Shown: piece by piece, positions 16,660-23,299 of the stretch
Position numbering within the stretch: the first letter of the stretch is position 1
Layout: the number at the start of each line of letters is the position of its first letter
IMG/VR virus record: IMGVR_UViG_3300048031_000095
Span: 1-32,546 of that record
DNA from: a virus
DNA: 32,546 nt
Strand: one strand, 5' to 3'
Notes under the pieces: generated by a model
Seen by the model: the letters and a program-made list of their open reading frames with translations, nothing else
What the model was told of the DNA's origin: nothing
Database searches by the model: none
Made by a program: the position numbers and the translations under genes

Positions 16660-18298
16660 CGCCACCTCCATCGGCTATAGGATTGTGTCCTTTCTCTAGT
16701 CTACCAGTCTCACCATTGAAGTATGCCCAGCCTGCTTCACCAGTCTGTCCAGTCCTTCTCATCTTAGGCACTCGTATCCTAGTAGAGTTTTTCTCGTACT
16801 CATCCTCTGCCAACTTGTCTCTTGAGAATAGTATGTTGGTATGGCATGCCTGTGGTATAGCACCACTACCCTTGACATCATACTCACTAATCTTGTGAGG
16901 GTGGGAGCCATCGTCAGGCTTTCTTGTATGGGTAGACAGTATGACTGTAGCCTTTGTCTCTTTGCACAGCTTAATAAATCTATCCATAACTTCCTCAATG
17001 TTCTCGTTGCTTAGGTTCTTAATGGCAGTATGTAGTGGGTCTACAAGTATAACAGTACAGCCCACTCCCTTGATGAAGTATCTAATCTTGGCAAACATTT
17101 CTTCCAAGTCTATACTACCACCACCATCATTATGTAATTGTATCTGTGAGCCAAATCCTATGTCAATAGCGTTGTCCATAATGCCATCAACATCCAAGTC
17201 ATTAGGCTTTGTCAACTGCATGTTCTCACCAGTGTGTACACTCACCACCTTTCTAATGGTCTCGTCTATGTTATCCTCAACCATGAAACAACCTATCTTT
17301 TCATCCGTCTTGTATGCAAAGTGGTAGATTAATTCATTAAGTATGGTGGTCTTACCTATACTGGTGTGTGCAATGATACTGACTAACTCACCTCTAGCCA
17401 CACCACCACGCATCATCTCATTAAGATTACCAAACGAATCGGGCAGAGGTATTAGTTCTGTATCCCGGTAGTTCATCATGGCATTACGCATGTCCTCGAT
17501 GGTAGCTACACCACTCACAGTGTATGGCTTGGCATCGTTCCACCACTCATCATAGAATGCTTTGCCATCACCACTCTTTAGGTAATCACATGCATCCTTA
17601 TGTTTAGCCAGTGTAAGTATCTTACATTTATTCGGGCCGAGTATAGGTGCTACCAACTTCGCAGCTTTTCTTCCTGCTTCATCACTATCAAAGCACAACA
17701 CTACAGTCTCGAATGAATCCAGCCATTCAAGGTTAGCCTTGATGTTGTCCACACAATGGGAGCCATTAACCACACTAACACAAGCAAACTTAGAGCCAAA
17801 CATTTCGTAACTAGCCATAGCATCAAGCTCGCCCTCACATATGGTAACAAACTTACCACCTGCTCTGAACAAACTCTGACCAAACAACTGGTTTGTTGCA
17901 TCAGTCTTGCCTGCCCCAAAGAATTGTTTGTTAGCTACTATCCTAGTTTTTATGCCAACCATCTCACCTTTCTTGTTGTGATTAGGATAGTGGTGTTTGA
18001 TTATCTTTCCCTTGCCATCCATCTCTGACTTGACCTTGTACTTCTCAAGTGTCTCAGCTCTTAGCTTTCTATCAGGCAGTGCATGGTAATCACCCCTGTT
18101 GTACTCCACCAACCAGTCTTTATTCTTGGTAGTCTCTGCTACCTGTACCTTTTCTTTGTGCTCAACAAATCCGTGTGTGTTACAAGCATAGCAGTGTGTC
18201 TGTCCATCTGAATAGACAGCCATGTTATCCTTGCTAGTGTCACCACCATCCTTAGCACAGTCGGGGCACTGCTCCTTACGGAGTAATTTATTTTCCAT
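16646..18298 (-). CDS. Fused primase-helicase, T7 gp4-like
   Basis: A 550-aa protein with the full T7 gp4 layout. An N-terminal zinc-binding part has Cys11, Cys14, Cys36 and Cys39; the Toprim primase core has CEGELDA (154-160) and CFDSDEAGR (202-210); the C-terminal hexameric helicase has Walker A IAHTSIGKTT (309-318) and Walker B VILVDP (416-421), with STHTRK and NILFSRDK after it. It unwinds the fork and makes primers for the polymerase encoded next. GGGAG lies before the ATG. It is preceded by a terminator hairpin that separates it from SSB. Confidence 0.95.
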   Translation of the reverse strand: MENKLLRKEQCPDCAKDGGDTSKDNMAVYSDGQTHCYACNTHGFVEHKEKVQVAETTKNKDWLVEYNRGDYHALPDRKLRAETLEKYKVKSEMDGKGKIIKHHYPNHNKKGEMVGIKTRIVANKQFFGAGKTDATNQLFGQSLFRAGGKFVTICEGELDAMASYEMFGSKFACVSVVNGSHCVDNIKANLEWLDSFETVVLCFDSDEAGRKAAKLVAPILGPNKCKILTLAKHKDACDYLKSGDGKAFYDEWWNDAKPYTVSGVATIEDMRNAMMNYRDTELIPLPDSFGNLNEMMRGGVARGELVSIIAHTSIGKTTILNELIYHFAYKTDEKIGCFMVEDNIDETIRKVVSVHTGENMQLTKPNDLDVDGIMDNAIDIGFGSQIQLHNDGGGSIDLEEMFAKIRYFIKGVGCTVILVDPLHTAIKNLSNENIEEVMDRFIKLCKETKATVILSTHTRKPDDGSHPHKISEYDVKGSGAIPQACHTNILFSRDKLAEDEYEKNSTRIRVPKMRRTGQTGEAGWAYFNGETGRLEKGHNPIADGGGDADF

Positions 18299-18324
18299 AT
18301 TTTCTCCCTTACTAAAATAATAAA

Positions 18325-18342
18325 GGGCATCCGAAGATGCCC
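18325..18342 (-). terminator. UUCG-loop terminator between SSB and primase-helicase
   Basis: On the minus strand, GGGCATC, loop TTCG, GATGCCC, followed by TTTATTATTTT. This is a textbook intrinsic terminator: a 7-bp GC-rich stem, stable tetraloop and T-rich tail. It lies 22 bases after the SSB stop and before the primase-helicase start. It should stop most of the transcripts from the SSB promoter and let SSB be made in excess over the replication enzymes. No separate promoter for primase-helicase was seen. Confidence 0.85.
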
Positions 18343-18364
18343 CTGTTTAACAGCCTAGTCAGAA

Positions 18365-18751
18365 TTAGAATTCAGATGGGTCAAAGTCCTCAACTCCATC
18401 CGCCTTCTCTTCTACACGAATAGCCTCCAAGTAGGTGTACTCGCTGTAGTCTCCCTTACCCTGCTTGACTCGCATGGATACAGTATCTCCATACAAAGAT
18501 AAGTGACCAACACCAACCTCTTCCTTATCTACATTGTAAATCTTAGGTCGGTCAAAGTCTATCTTCCTGCGACTAGTAATCTGTACATTACCATCATACT
18601 CATTGGTCTTCAGTCCTGCTTTCTCAGCCAGTTTCTTACCTGCCTTATCCAACGCAATGGTAAGAGCATATCTCTCTGTACCTTTGAAGTTATCGGGCTT
18701 AGTTACATGGTTGAATACAACCTTACCAGTTAGTGTCATTGCTTCTGACAT
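18365..18751 (-). CDS. Single-stranded DNA-binding protein, T7 gp2.5-like
   Basis: A 128-aa protein starting at ATG 18751 (AAGGAG upstream). It has an OB-fold-like beta pattern (LTGKVVFNHVTKPD, RYALTIALDK, TYLEAIRVEE) and an acidic tail ending DGVEDFDPSEF with a C-terminal Phe, as in T7 gp2.5, where that tail binds polymerase and primase-helicase. It is the first gene after palindrome copy 2 and is followed by a strong terminator, so it is probably made at high level from its own unit and then reads through to the replication genes. Confidence 0.85.
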   Translation of the reverse strand: MSEAMTLTGKVVFNHVTKPDNFKGTERYALTIALDKAGKKLAEKAGLKTNEYDGNVQITSRRKIDFDRPKIYNVDKEEVGVGHLSLYGDTVSMRVKQGKGDYSEYTYLEAIRVEEKADGVEDFDPSEF

Positions 18752-18780
18752 ATACATCTCCTTTATAATTAACATCAATA

Positions 18781-18800
18781 CCACGCATTTAAATGCGTAG
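18781..18800 (-). promoter_or_regulatory. 16-bp palindrome, copy 2, upstream of SSB
   Basis: ACGCATTTAAATGCGT at 18783-18798, same flank orientation as copy 1, 29 bases before the SSB ATG. Upstream on the minus strand there is TGGTATTAATACT, an imperfect match to the TGGTATAATA boxes of the rightward promoters, ending 13 bases before the palindrome; it could be an extended -10. Confidence 0.75.
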
Positions 18801-18823
18801 TCCTACTAGCAGTATTAATACCA

Positions 18824-18870
18824 CTAGAAGTGCCACAGAAAAAATGGAAGAAAAACTGTAGCACTTCTAG
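18824..18870. repeat. Inverted repeat (hairpin) upstream of SSB
   Basis: CTAGAAGTGC and its exact reverse complement GCACTTCTAG at the two ends, then one mismatch, then a further 4 bp (ACAG/CTGT), enclosing 17 A/G-rich bases. The stem is 10+4 bp. No T-run suits a terminator on either strand, so it may be a protein-binding site or an RNA leader/trailer element. Confidence 0.6.
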
Positions 18871-18879
18871 AGATACTAA

Positions 18880-18960
18880 CTAGGTACACCTAGAATATAT
18901 ACTATATACTAATTACTAATAGTAACATCATAGGCATACCTAGTATATATACTAAGTATT
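18880..18960. repeat. AT-rich repeat block with ACCTAG elements
   Basis: Contains CTAGGT-ac-ACCTAG (18880-18893), a second TAGG-cata-CCTA (18931-18942), ACCTAGAATATA and ACCTAGTATATA, and an ACTA-rich stretch at 18898-18926. The same kinds of elements recur in the divergent region at 23665-23735. It lies between the 65-aa gene and the SSB leader. Confidence 0.5.
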
Positions 18961-18966
18961 ATTATA

Positions 18967-19164
18967 TCATAGGTTTCTTTTTATCCACCTATCTTTATTC
19001 TTTATATAATCATTTAGTAGTAGTTCACTAAAGTCCATATGCTCACGCTTATATTCTTCGCTCTGCATTATAGCATCTACCTCATCACTATCGTACTCTC
19101 CACCCTCAAAATCGTACTCATCCTTGTTAGCATAGGTACGCTCAACACCATTTATATCAGCCAT
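18967..19164 (-). CDS. Acidic small protein (65 aa)
   Basis: A 65-aa protein from ATG 19164 (another ATG is directly before it at 19167; GGAGGAG upstream). The middle is strongly acidic (EYDFEGGEYDSDEVDAI) and the C-terminal end basic (NKDRWIKRNL). It overlaps the upstream coiled-coil gene by 8 bp and is the last gene before the SSB intergenic region. Small acidic phage proteins often bind host enzymes or mimic DNA, but nothing here proves such a role. Confidence 0.6.
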   Translation of the reverse strand: MADINGVERTYANKDEYDFEGGEYDSDEVDAIMQSEEYKREHMDFSELLLNDYIKNKDRWIKRNL

Positions 19165-19333
19165 CATTCTCCTCCGCAAATTTATTATTATACTCCTTTA
19201 ACCAATCTTGATAGAGTATTTCTTTTCTTTCTAGTTCAGCAATCCTATCCTTCAACTCATCGTTCTCTTTCTTTAACATCCTGTTAATCCTAAGGGCCTC
19301 ATCGTTGAAGTGCTTGTTGTTATTTGGATTCAT
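19157..19333 (-). CDS. Small coiled-coil protein (58 aa)
   Basis: Begins at ATG 19333 with GGAGG six bases before it; it overlaps the upstream gene by 14 bp. Most of it is one predicted coiled coil (about residues 12-52, RINRMLKKENDELKDRIAEL then ERKE) with heptad Leu/Ile/Met spacing, ending in a charged FAEENDG tail. No enzyme motif. It sits in a cluster of similarly small overlapping genes, probably expressed early. Function unknown. Confidence 0.6.
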   Translation of the reverse strand: MNPNNNKHFNDEALRINRMLKKENDELKDRIAELERKEILYQDWLKEYNNKFAEENDG

Positions 19334-19568
19334 CTTCATCCTCCTCACATTCACAGTAATCAATAGGTCTGTCACACTCCATACACCACTCATCAGCATC
19401 ATACTCCTCGTCAGTAATCTCAAGTGTTGTTCTTATCCAGTCAGCGTAGTCATCATCCCATACACTGTCCTTGGCCACTTGCTCTGCTTCATCATGGCTA
19501 TCAGCTTCTACATCTACATTAAAAACTGACTCCTGTGTTAGCTTTACTTTAACATTGAACCATCCCAT
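19320..19568 (-). CDS. Small protein with possible zinc-binding cysteine cluster (82 aa)
   Basis: GAGGAGG precedes the ATG. The N-terminal half has a beta-beta-helix layout (KVKLTQESVFNVDVEADS, then HDEAEQVAKDSV), and the C-terminus carries WCMECDRPIDYCECEEDEDE: Cys-x2-Cys, then Cys-x-Cys, which could bind zinc. The first 35 residues look like the 56-aa protein encoded at 20355-20525 ('V.VDAES.EEA...AKD'), so the two may be related copies. Function unknown. Confidence 0.6.
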   Translation of the reverse strand: MGWFNVKVKLTQESVFNVDVEADSHDEAEQVAKDSVWDDDYADWIRTTLEITDEEYDADEWCMECDRPIDYCECEEDEDESK

Positions 19569-19822
19569 TTTTCTACCTCCTCTCTATTTTTAATCCACTT
19601 TTTCTGTAGTTCTATCTGGCTACGCAGGTCATGGATTTGCTCCTGCATATCTACCATTATACCTATGTATGTCCGAGGGTCAACCGCATAGTCATAGTTA
19701 TCTAGACTAAGCCTGTCATGCTCATCAAATAACTTGTGACCAAACCATTCCTCGACATTGAAGTGTCTCTCTACTTCATCATCAAAGTTTCTTACATCGC
19801 TTGCATATATTGTTATATCCAT
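19544..19822 (-). CDS. Small protein (92 aa)
   Basis: Starts at ATG 19822 with GGAGG just upstream and overlaps its neighbours at both ends (10 and 25 bp). Residues 1-50 are mixed alpha/beta with many acids (NFDDEVERHFNVEEWFG), and residues 55-88 form a helical, coiled-coil-like part (MVDMQEQIHDLRSQIELQKK). No known motif was seen. Likely an early or host-directed gene, by location. Confidence 0.55.
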   Translation of the reverse strand: MDITIYASDVRNFDDEVERHFNVEEWFGHKLFDEHDRLSLDNYDYAVDPRTYIGIMVDMQEQIHDLRSQIELQKKWIKNREEVEKWDGSMLK

Positions 19823-19986
19823 GCATCCTCCAATTCTTTAAGTTTATTATATTTACTTTTTAATCGCTCAACTTTATCAAGAAATACCTCTAACTCTTTA
19901 TCACCAGTCACATTTTTTACTTCTTGGTCAAGTTCAGCCCTCATTTTATTGCATTCATCATACAATTTTAAATACTTATCAGCCAT
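19813..19986 (-). CDS. Small coiled-coil protein (57 aa)
   Basis: Starts at ATG 19986, preceded by AAGGAG seven bases upstream; the frame is open to 20046 but that part overlaps the upstream gene and lacks a ribosome site. Almost the whole protein is charged helix (YLKLYDECNKMRAELDQEV, then FLDKVERLKSKYNKLKEL). It overlaps the upstream HTH gene by 8 bp and the downstream gene by 10 bp. Function unknown. Confidence 0.55.
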   Translation of the reverse strand: MADKYLKLYDECNKMRAELDQEVKNVTGDKELEVFLDKVERLKSKYNKLKELEDAWI

Positions 19987-20365
19987 ATCGCTCCTTGTTT
20001 TTAATATTAGGTGTGCTATCTCGCCATTCTTTCCTGAGCTTAGCATTGTACCTGACTAATGCACATCTTGAACCATACTTCATTAGCTCACCATCTCTAT
20101 TATACATAGAGTTTCCTTTTACTACACCATCCAAGTAACTAGGATTGATGGGTATGCCCATAGCTACTCGCACTGGTTCACTAACCCACTTGCTTTTAGC
20201 CTGTTTCATACCCAACAAAGCACCTGCTTTTAAAAACACAGTCTCATCATCCCTGTTTAGTGCTAATCTTTTGTATGCACCGGGCTTTGACAGCCCAGTA
20301 GCATCCATTACATCTTGCACAGTTACTTCTCTGCCTGATGTCAGTCTATAGTATCTATTCTTCAT
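19979..20365 (-). CDS. Helix-turn-helix DNA-binding-like protein (128 aa)
   Basis: From ATG 20365, residues 14-38 (REVTVQDVMDATGLSKPGAY then KRL) read as a helix-turn-helix: two short helices, the turn Gly-Leu-Ser, and a recognition helix with Lys-Pro-Gly-Ala-Tyr. The rest is basic with no enzyme motif. The upstream ribosome site is poor; coupling with the 56-aa gene (11-bp overlap) may supply ribosomes. It is the clearest candidate regulator in the window and so a candidate partner for the 16-bp palindromes, but nothing in the sequence ties it to them. Confidence 0.6.
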   Translation of the reverse strand: MKNRYYRLTSGREVTVQDVMDATGLSKPGAYKRLALNRDDETVFLKAGALLGMKQAKSKWVSEPVRVAMGIPINPSYLDGVVKGNSMYNRDGELMKYGSRCALVRYNAKLRKEWRDSTPNIKNKERYG

Positions 20366-20525
20366 AAGCATCAAACACTTCAATTTTATTCAAGACTAAA
20401 GAGTTGGGGTGCATGTCCCGGGCTTCATCCTTCGCAGCCCTGACAGCTTCCTCTTGACTCTCAGCATCCACATATATCCATTGTGTATAAGTTACATCAA
20501 CACAACAATGATAAGTCTTAGCCAT
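20355..20525 (-). CDS. Small protein (56 aa), paralogue-like of the 82-aa gene
   Basis: ATG at 20525 has AGGAG seven bases upstream. The stop TAG is at 20355-20357. The 56 residues give two strands and a helix: TYHCCVDVTYTQWIYVDAES, then QEEAVRAAKDEARDMH. The 'strand, VDAES.EEA..AAKD' part closely resembles residues 7-35 of the protein encoded at 19320-19568, as if one small fold had been duplicated within the operon. The start overlaps the previous gene by 8 bp. Function unknown. Confidence 0.7.
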   Translation of the reverse strand: MAKTYHCCVDVTYTQWIYVDAESQEEAVRAAKDEARDMHPNSLVLNKIEVFDAYEE

Positions 20526-20769
20526 TATATTCTCCTACAATATCTGTTACATATACACTGCCCATCTCATCAAACATACCAACATCAGAGCCACGCACAT
20601 CCATCATAACAACAGACTTGTATCCTCTGCCCTGTTTGGGTGACTCCATGAGCCTTGCCCTGACATTCATCCCCATCAGGTCAATCATATACCACTCATC
20701 TTTCTTTAGATTGGTAACATCTATGCTAGGTGCTACATCATATTTAAAAAACATATCTTGAAAACTCAT
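20518..20769 (-). CDS. Small protein (83 aa), unknown
   Basis: AAGGAGG lies a few bases before the ATG at 20769, and its end overlaps the 56-aa gene by 8 bp. The protein is beta-rich with many Met residues (EWYMIDLMGMNVRARLMES, then KSVVMMDVRGSDVGMF). It has no Cys and no membrane span, and I recognise no family. It sits in the early-type cluster of small genes. Confidence 0.6.
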   Translation of the reverse strand: MSFQDMFFKYDVAPSIDVTNLKKDEWYMIDLMGMNVRARLMESPKQGRGYKSVVMMDVRGSDVGMFDEMGSVYVTDIVGEYNG

Positions 20770-20778
20770 ACATCCTCC

Positions 20779-20976
20779 TTAAAAATTAACATTAAATTCC
20801 TGTCCCTTGTCGGACAGCTCTTGGTAATAGTCAGCCATGCCTTTATAGTATGCATAATCCTCTGCATTATCCTCAAAGTCTGCATCGTGCTGTAAATACC
20901 TGAGTTTTTTCAGCATTAAAGCAACATCTATAAGTTCATGACCACTTTCCCAGTTTCTACCAGTCATATCGGCCAT
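20779..20976 (-). CDS. Small acidic protein (65 aa)
   Basis: GGAGG lies just upstream of ATG 20976, which shares one base with the upstream stop (TAATG). The protein is helical and acidic: ELIDVALMLKKLRYLQHDAD, then FEDNAEDYAYYKGMADYYQE. It has no recognisable motif. It is coupled to the 221-aa gene before it and so may serve the same pathway. Function unknown. Confidence 0.6.
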   Translation of the reverse strand: MADMTGRNWESGHELIDVALMLKKLRYLQHDADFEDNAEDYAYYKGMADYYQELSDKGQEFNVNF

Positions 20977-21641
20977 TACACCTCCTTCTTAATGCGTTTC
21001 CACGCTTGCCAAGTAATAGATTGCAGATGCAAGGGTGTCAATCCCAGTGCATCAGCAGTCATTTTATAGCAATTCTCTATAAAAGTATACTTGTTAGGTG
21101 TTAATACCTGTTCTACTTCTGTTGCAGTCCGGCCTATAGCAATTGCAATAGCATGCCTATCCACAGTAACACCTCCTCCGGGATAAAGACTACTAAACAG
21201 AGTAGCACCACTGCCAGATGGGTACATCATGTTTAAATAAAATCTTTTTGTTTTATCCCCATTAAGTATACCTAAGATTTTTTCATCCATAACAATAGGC
21301 TTGTCATCCTTCAGTGCAAGAATATCAAGTGCTTTTTGCTTGTTGTTTTTCATGTGTCCACAATCACCAGACAAAATCAAATCAACAGCCAACTCCTTGT
21401 TTTTATTCCACTCTTTAAGAGGTGACAGAGCCGAGACAATTCCTAATACCTTACGCTTTGATACACTTAATCTACTAAAGGCAGAAAGAAAATCTGATAC
21501 TTGGGAGCCAAAGGTATTGGCTTCTTTATACCAGTCATTTTTTTCTGACTCTAGGCTATCAGCATACACTCTAAGAATATTATTCTTTATCTTAGTTCTT
21601 GAGTATTCAAACTCACCAATTTTAATTGTTTGCATAGGCAA
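20976..21641 (-). CDS. Conserved phage-type protein, possible DNA glycosylase-like fold (221 aa)
   Basis: A 221-aa basic, mostly helical protein. Distinctive segments are IVSALSPLKEWNKNKELAVD (about residues 68-87), a loop with ILNGDKTKRFYLNMM (about 125-139) and GGGVTVDRHAIAIAIG (about 155-170). Phage proteins with this order ('ALSP..W..N', 'G.K...FY.N', 'V..DRHA') are common. The helix-rich pattern with a late Asp before a helix recalls HhH-GPD DNA glycosylases, but I cannot confirm the fold. It follows a 221-bp noncoding leader with several hairpins. The ATG at 21641 has a GGAGG eight bases upstream. Confidence 0.5.
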   Translation of the reverse strand: MPMQTIKIGEFEYSRTKIKNNILRVYADSLESEKNDWYKEANTFGSQVSDFLSAFSRLSVSKRKVLGIVSALSPLKEWNKNKELAVDLILSGDCGHMKNNKQKALDILALKDDKPIVMDEKILGILNGDKTKRFYLNMMYPSGSGATLFSSLYPGGGVTVDRHAIAIAIGRTATEVEQVLTPNKYTFIENCYKMTADALGLTPLHLQSITWQAWKRIKKEV

Positions 21642-21862
21642 ACCTCCACTTTAGTTATAAAGAGTATAGGCTATCGCCCTCTAGAGTAAATAGCAATAGC
21701 CCATATTTTTTACAACTTTGCACCGACTTACTAACTATCGCAAGAGGTCAGTTTAATAGTATTCTCATCACCTATAAAGGTGGATAGCTTGTAACAACTA
21801 AAACAAAATTGAGCAGTTTACTGTCATACTCAGGACAAAGCAAGTCTATGGAGAGAAACTTG
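21642..21862 (-). other. Noncoding structured leader region upstream of the 221-aa gene
   Basis: No convincing gene was seen on either strand. It holds three hairpins: AGCAAGT/ACTTGCT at 21839-21864 (over the end of the 64-aa gene), CACCT-ataa-AGGTG at 21769-21782, and GGCTATCGC/GCAATAGCC at 21669-21701 (9 bp with one G-U on the minus strand). The first may be a weak 3' end; the other two could form an RNA leader. No tRNA shape fits. Confidence 0.45.
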
Positions 21863-22057
21863 CTAGTCTTTTGTTTTCATGTATGCATTGCATCCATGAT
21901 TATTATATGCATATTTGTTAGCTGTTTCAAAGTCTACATTATCTAACATTGTAAGTCCTGAGTCATCAGCGACATACCATAGACTCTCTTGCATTTTCCT
22001 ATCCCAATCATCTATATGTTGGTCAACTAACCATTCTTTCGTTGTGTCATAGTGCAT
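21863..22057 (-). CDS. Small protein (64 aa), first gene after palindrome copy 3
   Basis: ATG at 22057 is preceded by AGGAG; the frame stays open to 22093 but that stretch crosses the palindrome. The product has an N-terminal helix with many charged and Trp residues (EWLVDQHIDDWDRKMQESLW) and a C-terminal NKYAYNNHGCNAYMKTKD. No motif is recognised. It is the first gene of the leftward small-gene unit, downstream of a good sigma70-like promoter, so early expression is likely. A 221-bp gap follows before the next gene. Confidence 0.6.
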   Translation of the reverse strand: MHYDTTKEWLVDQHIDDWDRKMQESLWYVADDSGLTMLDNVDFETANKYAYNNHGCNAYMKTKD

Positions 22058-22085
22058 AGGCTCTCCTATATTAAAGTTAAAAAAT

Positions 22086-22105
22086 CTACGCATTTAATTG
22101 CGTGG
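22086..22105 (-). promoter_or_regulatory. 16-bp palindrome, copy 3 (one base changed)
   Basis: ACGCATTTAATTGCGT at 22088-22103, differing from the others by one base so that one pair of the palindrome is lost. It lies 28 bases before the ATG of the 64-aa gene, as copies 1 and 2 do for theirs, but the flank orientation is reversed. It starts 23 bases after a -10 box, so it would fall in the early transcribed leader. Confidence 0.7.
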
Positions 22106-22128
22106 TTTGTTTTGAATTTCTATACTTA

Positions 22129-22156
22129 ATTATCCATATAAAAACCCGTAAGTCAA
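22129..22156 (-). promoter_or_regulatory. Sigma70-like leftward promoter
   Basis: On the minus strand TTGACT (22156-22151), 16 bases, GATAAT (22134-22129). Each box matches the bacterial consensus at five of six positions. It would start RNA near 22122, just before palindrome copy 3, and drive the 64-aa gene and the small-gene cluster with host RNA polymerase. Confidence 0.6.
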
Positions 22157-22261
22157 GTTACTTTTCACTATCCCACCAATGAGCGTGGAAATTTTTAGAA
22201 AAATAAATAAATCAATAAATAGCTAGTATTTACTCATTTATTCACTTTTGAAAGGCGTAAA

Positions 22262-22288
22262 AAAACCCCGTTTATTAGACGGGGTTTT
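22262..22288. terminator. Strong bidirectional terminator after the 235-aa gene
   Basis: AAAACCCCGT, 7-base loop, ACGGGGTTTT: a perfect 10-bp stem with A-run before and T-run after, so it works on both strands. It lies 10 bases after the stop of the leftward 235-aa gene, so that gene forms its own transcription unit. Confidence 0.9.
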
Positions 22289-22298
22289 AAAAGTAGGA

Positions 22299-23006
22299 TT
22301 AATTTTTAGTGTTAGCTTTTTCAACTATATTATTTACTTTTTCATGCCATTCTGCAAGTGCATCCTTGCGTCTCTTTATTAGCTCTTTTTGCATGTTAGT
22401 AAATAGTGACATTGAATAGTTGAAAGTATCATCATCGATAATAAATTTACCTCCATGAACTTCGCAATGAGAGTCAAACAATACTTTGTTTTTGCTGTAG
22501 TACTCATTGTTATCATCAGCGGTTAAATTGATAATAAAATCAGTCTCAATAACGGCATCATTTGATTTTTCATCCTGTTTATTACCACCTTTTTCCTGTA
22601 ATACTTCGGATAATCTACACTCATTAGCATTTTTAATAGTTACATTCTTCATACTTTTGCGATTTTCCATCGTATGAAACGGGTATTTGTCATCTTTTGC
22701 TAATTCTATAAAAACCTTTTCAATACAGCTTTTTAGAGACTTCATCAAGCTGTCATCCTGTGCTTTTATGCAATCAAGTTTTAGCTTATTCATTGCTAAT
22801 TCAACTTCATGCAAGCCGGCATAACTTTTGCCATCAACACTCACTTTTTTCAGGCTTTCTCTAACTTTGTCACGCTGGCTTTTTTTAGCTTTACCACTTG
22901 CAACAGTGCTATTTACTATCGCTTTTGCGTTTTTATCTTTTGCAATAGCTTTTTCAATGTCACTTGCTATCAATCCTACTTCATCATTTGGTATTAAGTC
23001 ATTCAT
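22299..23006 (-). CDS. Unknown protein (235 aa), single-gene leftward unit
   Basis: From ATG 23006 (GGAG eight bases upstream; another ATG at 23021 gives 240 aa but has no ribosome site). The protein is Lys-rich and helical. Residues 10-55 contain a basic Ala/Ser/Lys stretch (SGKAKKSQRDKVRESLKKV), residues 150-165 hold a beta segment (VIETDFIINLTADD), residues 176-195 have CEVHGGKFIIDDDTF, and the C-terminus is a long helix (MQKELIKRRKDALAEWHEK). No known motif. It stands alone between the hairpin leader and palindromes on one side and a strong terminator on the other, the usual place for a first-expressed or regulatory phage gene. Function unknown. Confidence 0.65.
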   Translation of the reverse strand: MNDLIPNDEVGLIASDIEKAIAKDKNAKAIVNSTVASGKAKKSQRDKVRESLKKVSVDGKSYAGLHEVELAMNKLKLDCIKAQDDSLMKSLKSCIEKVFIELAKDDKYPFHTMENRKSMKNVTIKNANECRLSEVLQEKGGNKQDEKSNDAVIETDFIINLTADDNNEYYSKNKVLFDSHCEVHGGKFIIDDDTFNYSMSLFTNMQKELIKRRKDALAEWHEKVNNIVEKANTKN

Positions 23007-23036
23007 TTTTACATTCTCCATTTATTTAAAAAAGTA

Positions 23037-23102
23037 AGAAAGTATCAACTTAATACTAGCATTATTACTTTAACTAATGCCAGTAATAATGAAGTACTTT
23101 CT
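23037..23102. repeat. Double inverted repeat upstream of the 235-aa gene
   Basis: Outer arms AGAAAGTA (23037-23044) and TACTTTCT (23095-23102); inner arms CATTATTACT (23060-23069) and AGTAATAATG (23082-23091), 12-base loop. Both pairs are exact and nested, with unpaired bases between. In the leftward transcript this would fold into a long hairpin just before the ribosome site of the 235-aa gene. Confidence 0.7.
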
Positions 23103-23111
23103 CTGATTGTC

Positions 23112-23131
23112 CTACGCATTTAAATGCGTGG
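23112..23131 (+). promoter_or_regulatory. 16-bp palindrome, copy 4
   Basis: ACGCATTTAAATGCGT at 23114-23129 with CTA/TGG flanks on the plus strand, the opposite orientation to copies 1 and 2. It is about 106 bases before the 235-aa gene start, farther than the 28-29 bases seen for copies 1-3. Confidence 0.75.
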
Positions 23132-23255
23132 GAGATTGCGATTTGTCATGTTGACCAGTTGTTCTCAATCTCTAAATACTAGTTTAATGATTTTTTAATC
23201 AAATGCAATAGCTAGAACAAAATAAATATTTATGTGTTGATTTAACAGGGATTTT

Positions 23256-23275
23256 CTACGCATTTAAATGCGTGG
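23256..23275 (+). promoter_or_regulatory. 16-bp palindrome, copy 5
   Basis: Exact copy of the 20-bp unit of copy 4 in the same orientation, 144 bp to its right. It lies between copy 4 and the Fur-like sites, with no gene start nearby. Confidence 0.75.
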
Positions 23276-23299
23276 ATTGTCTCAATATTAAAACCCAGA

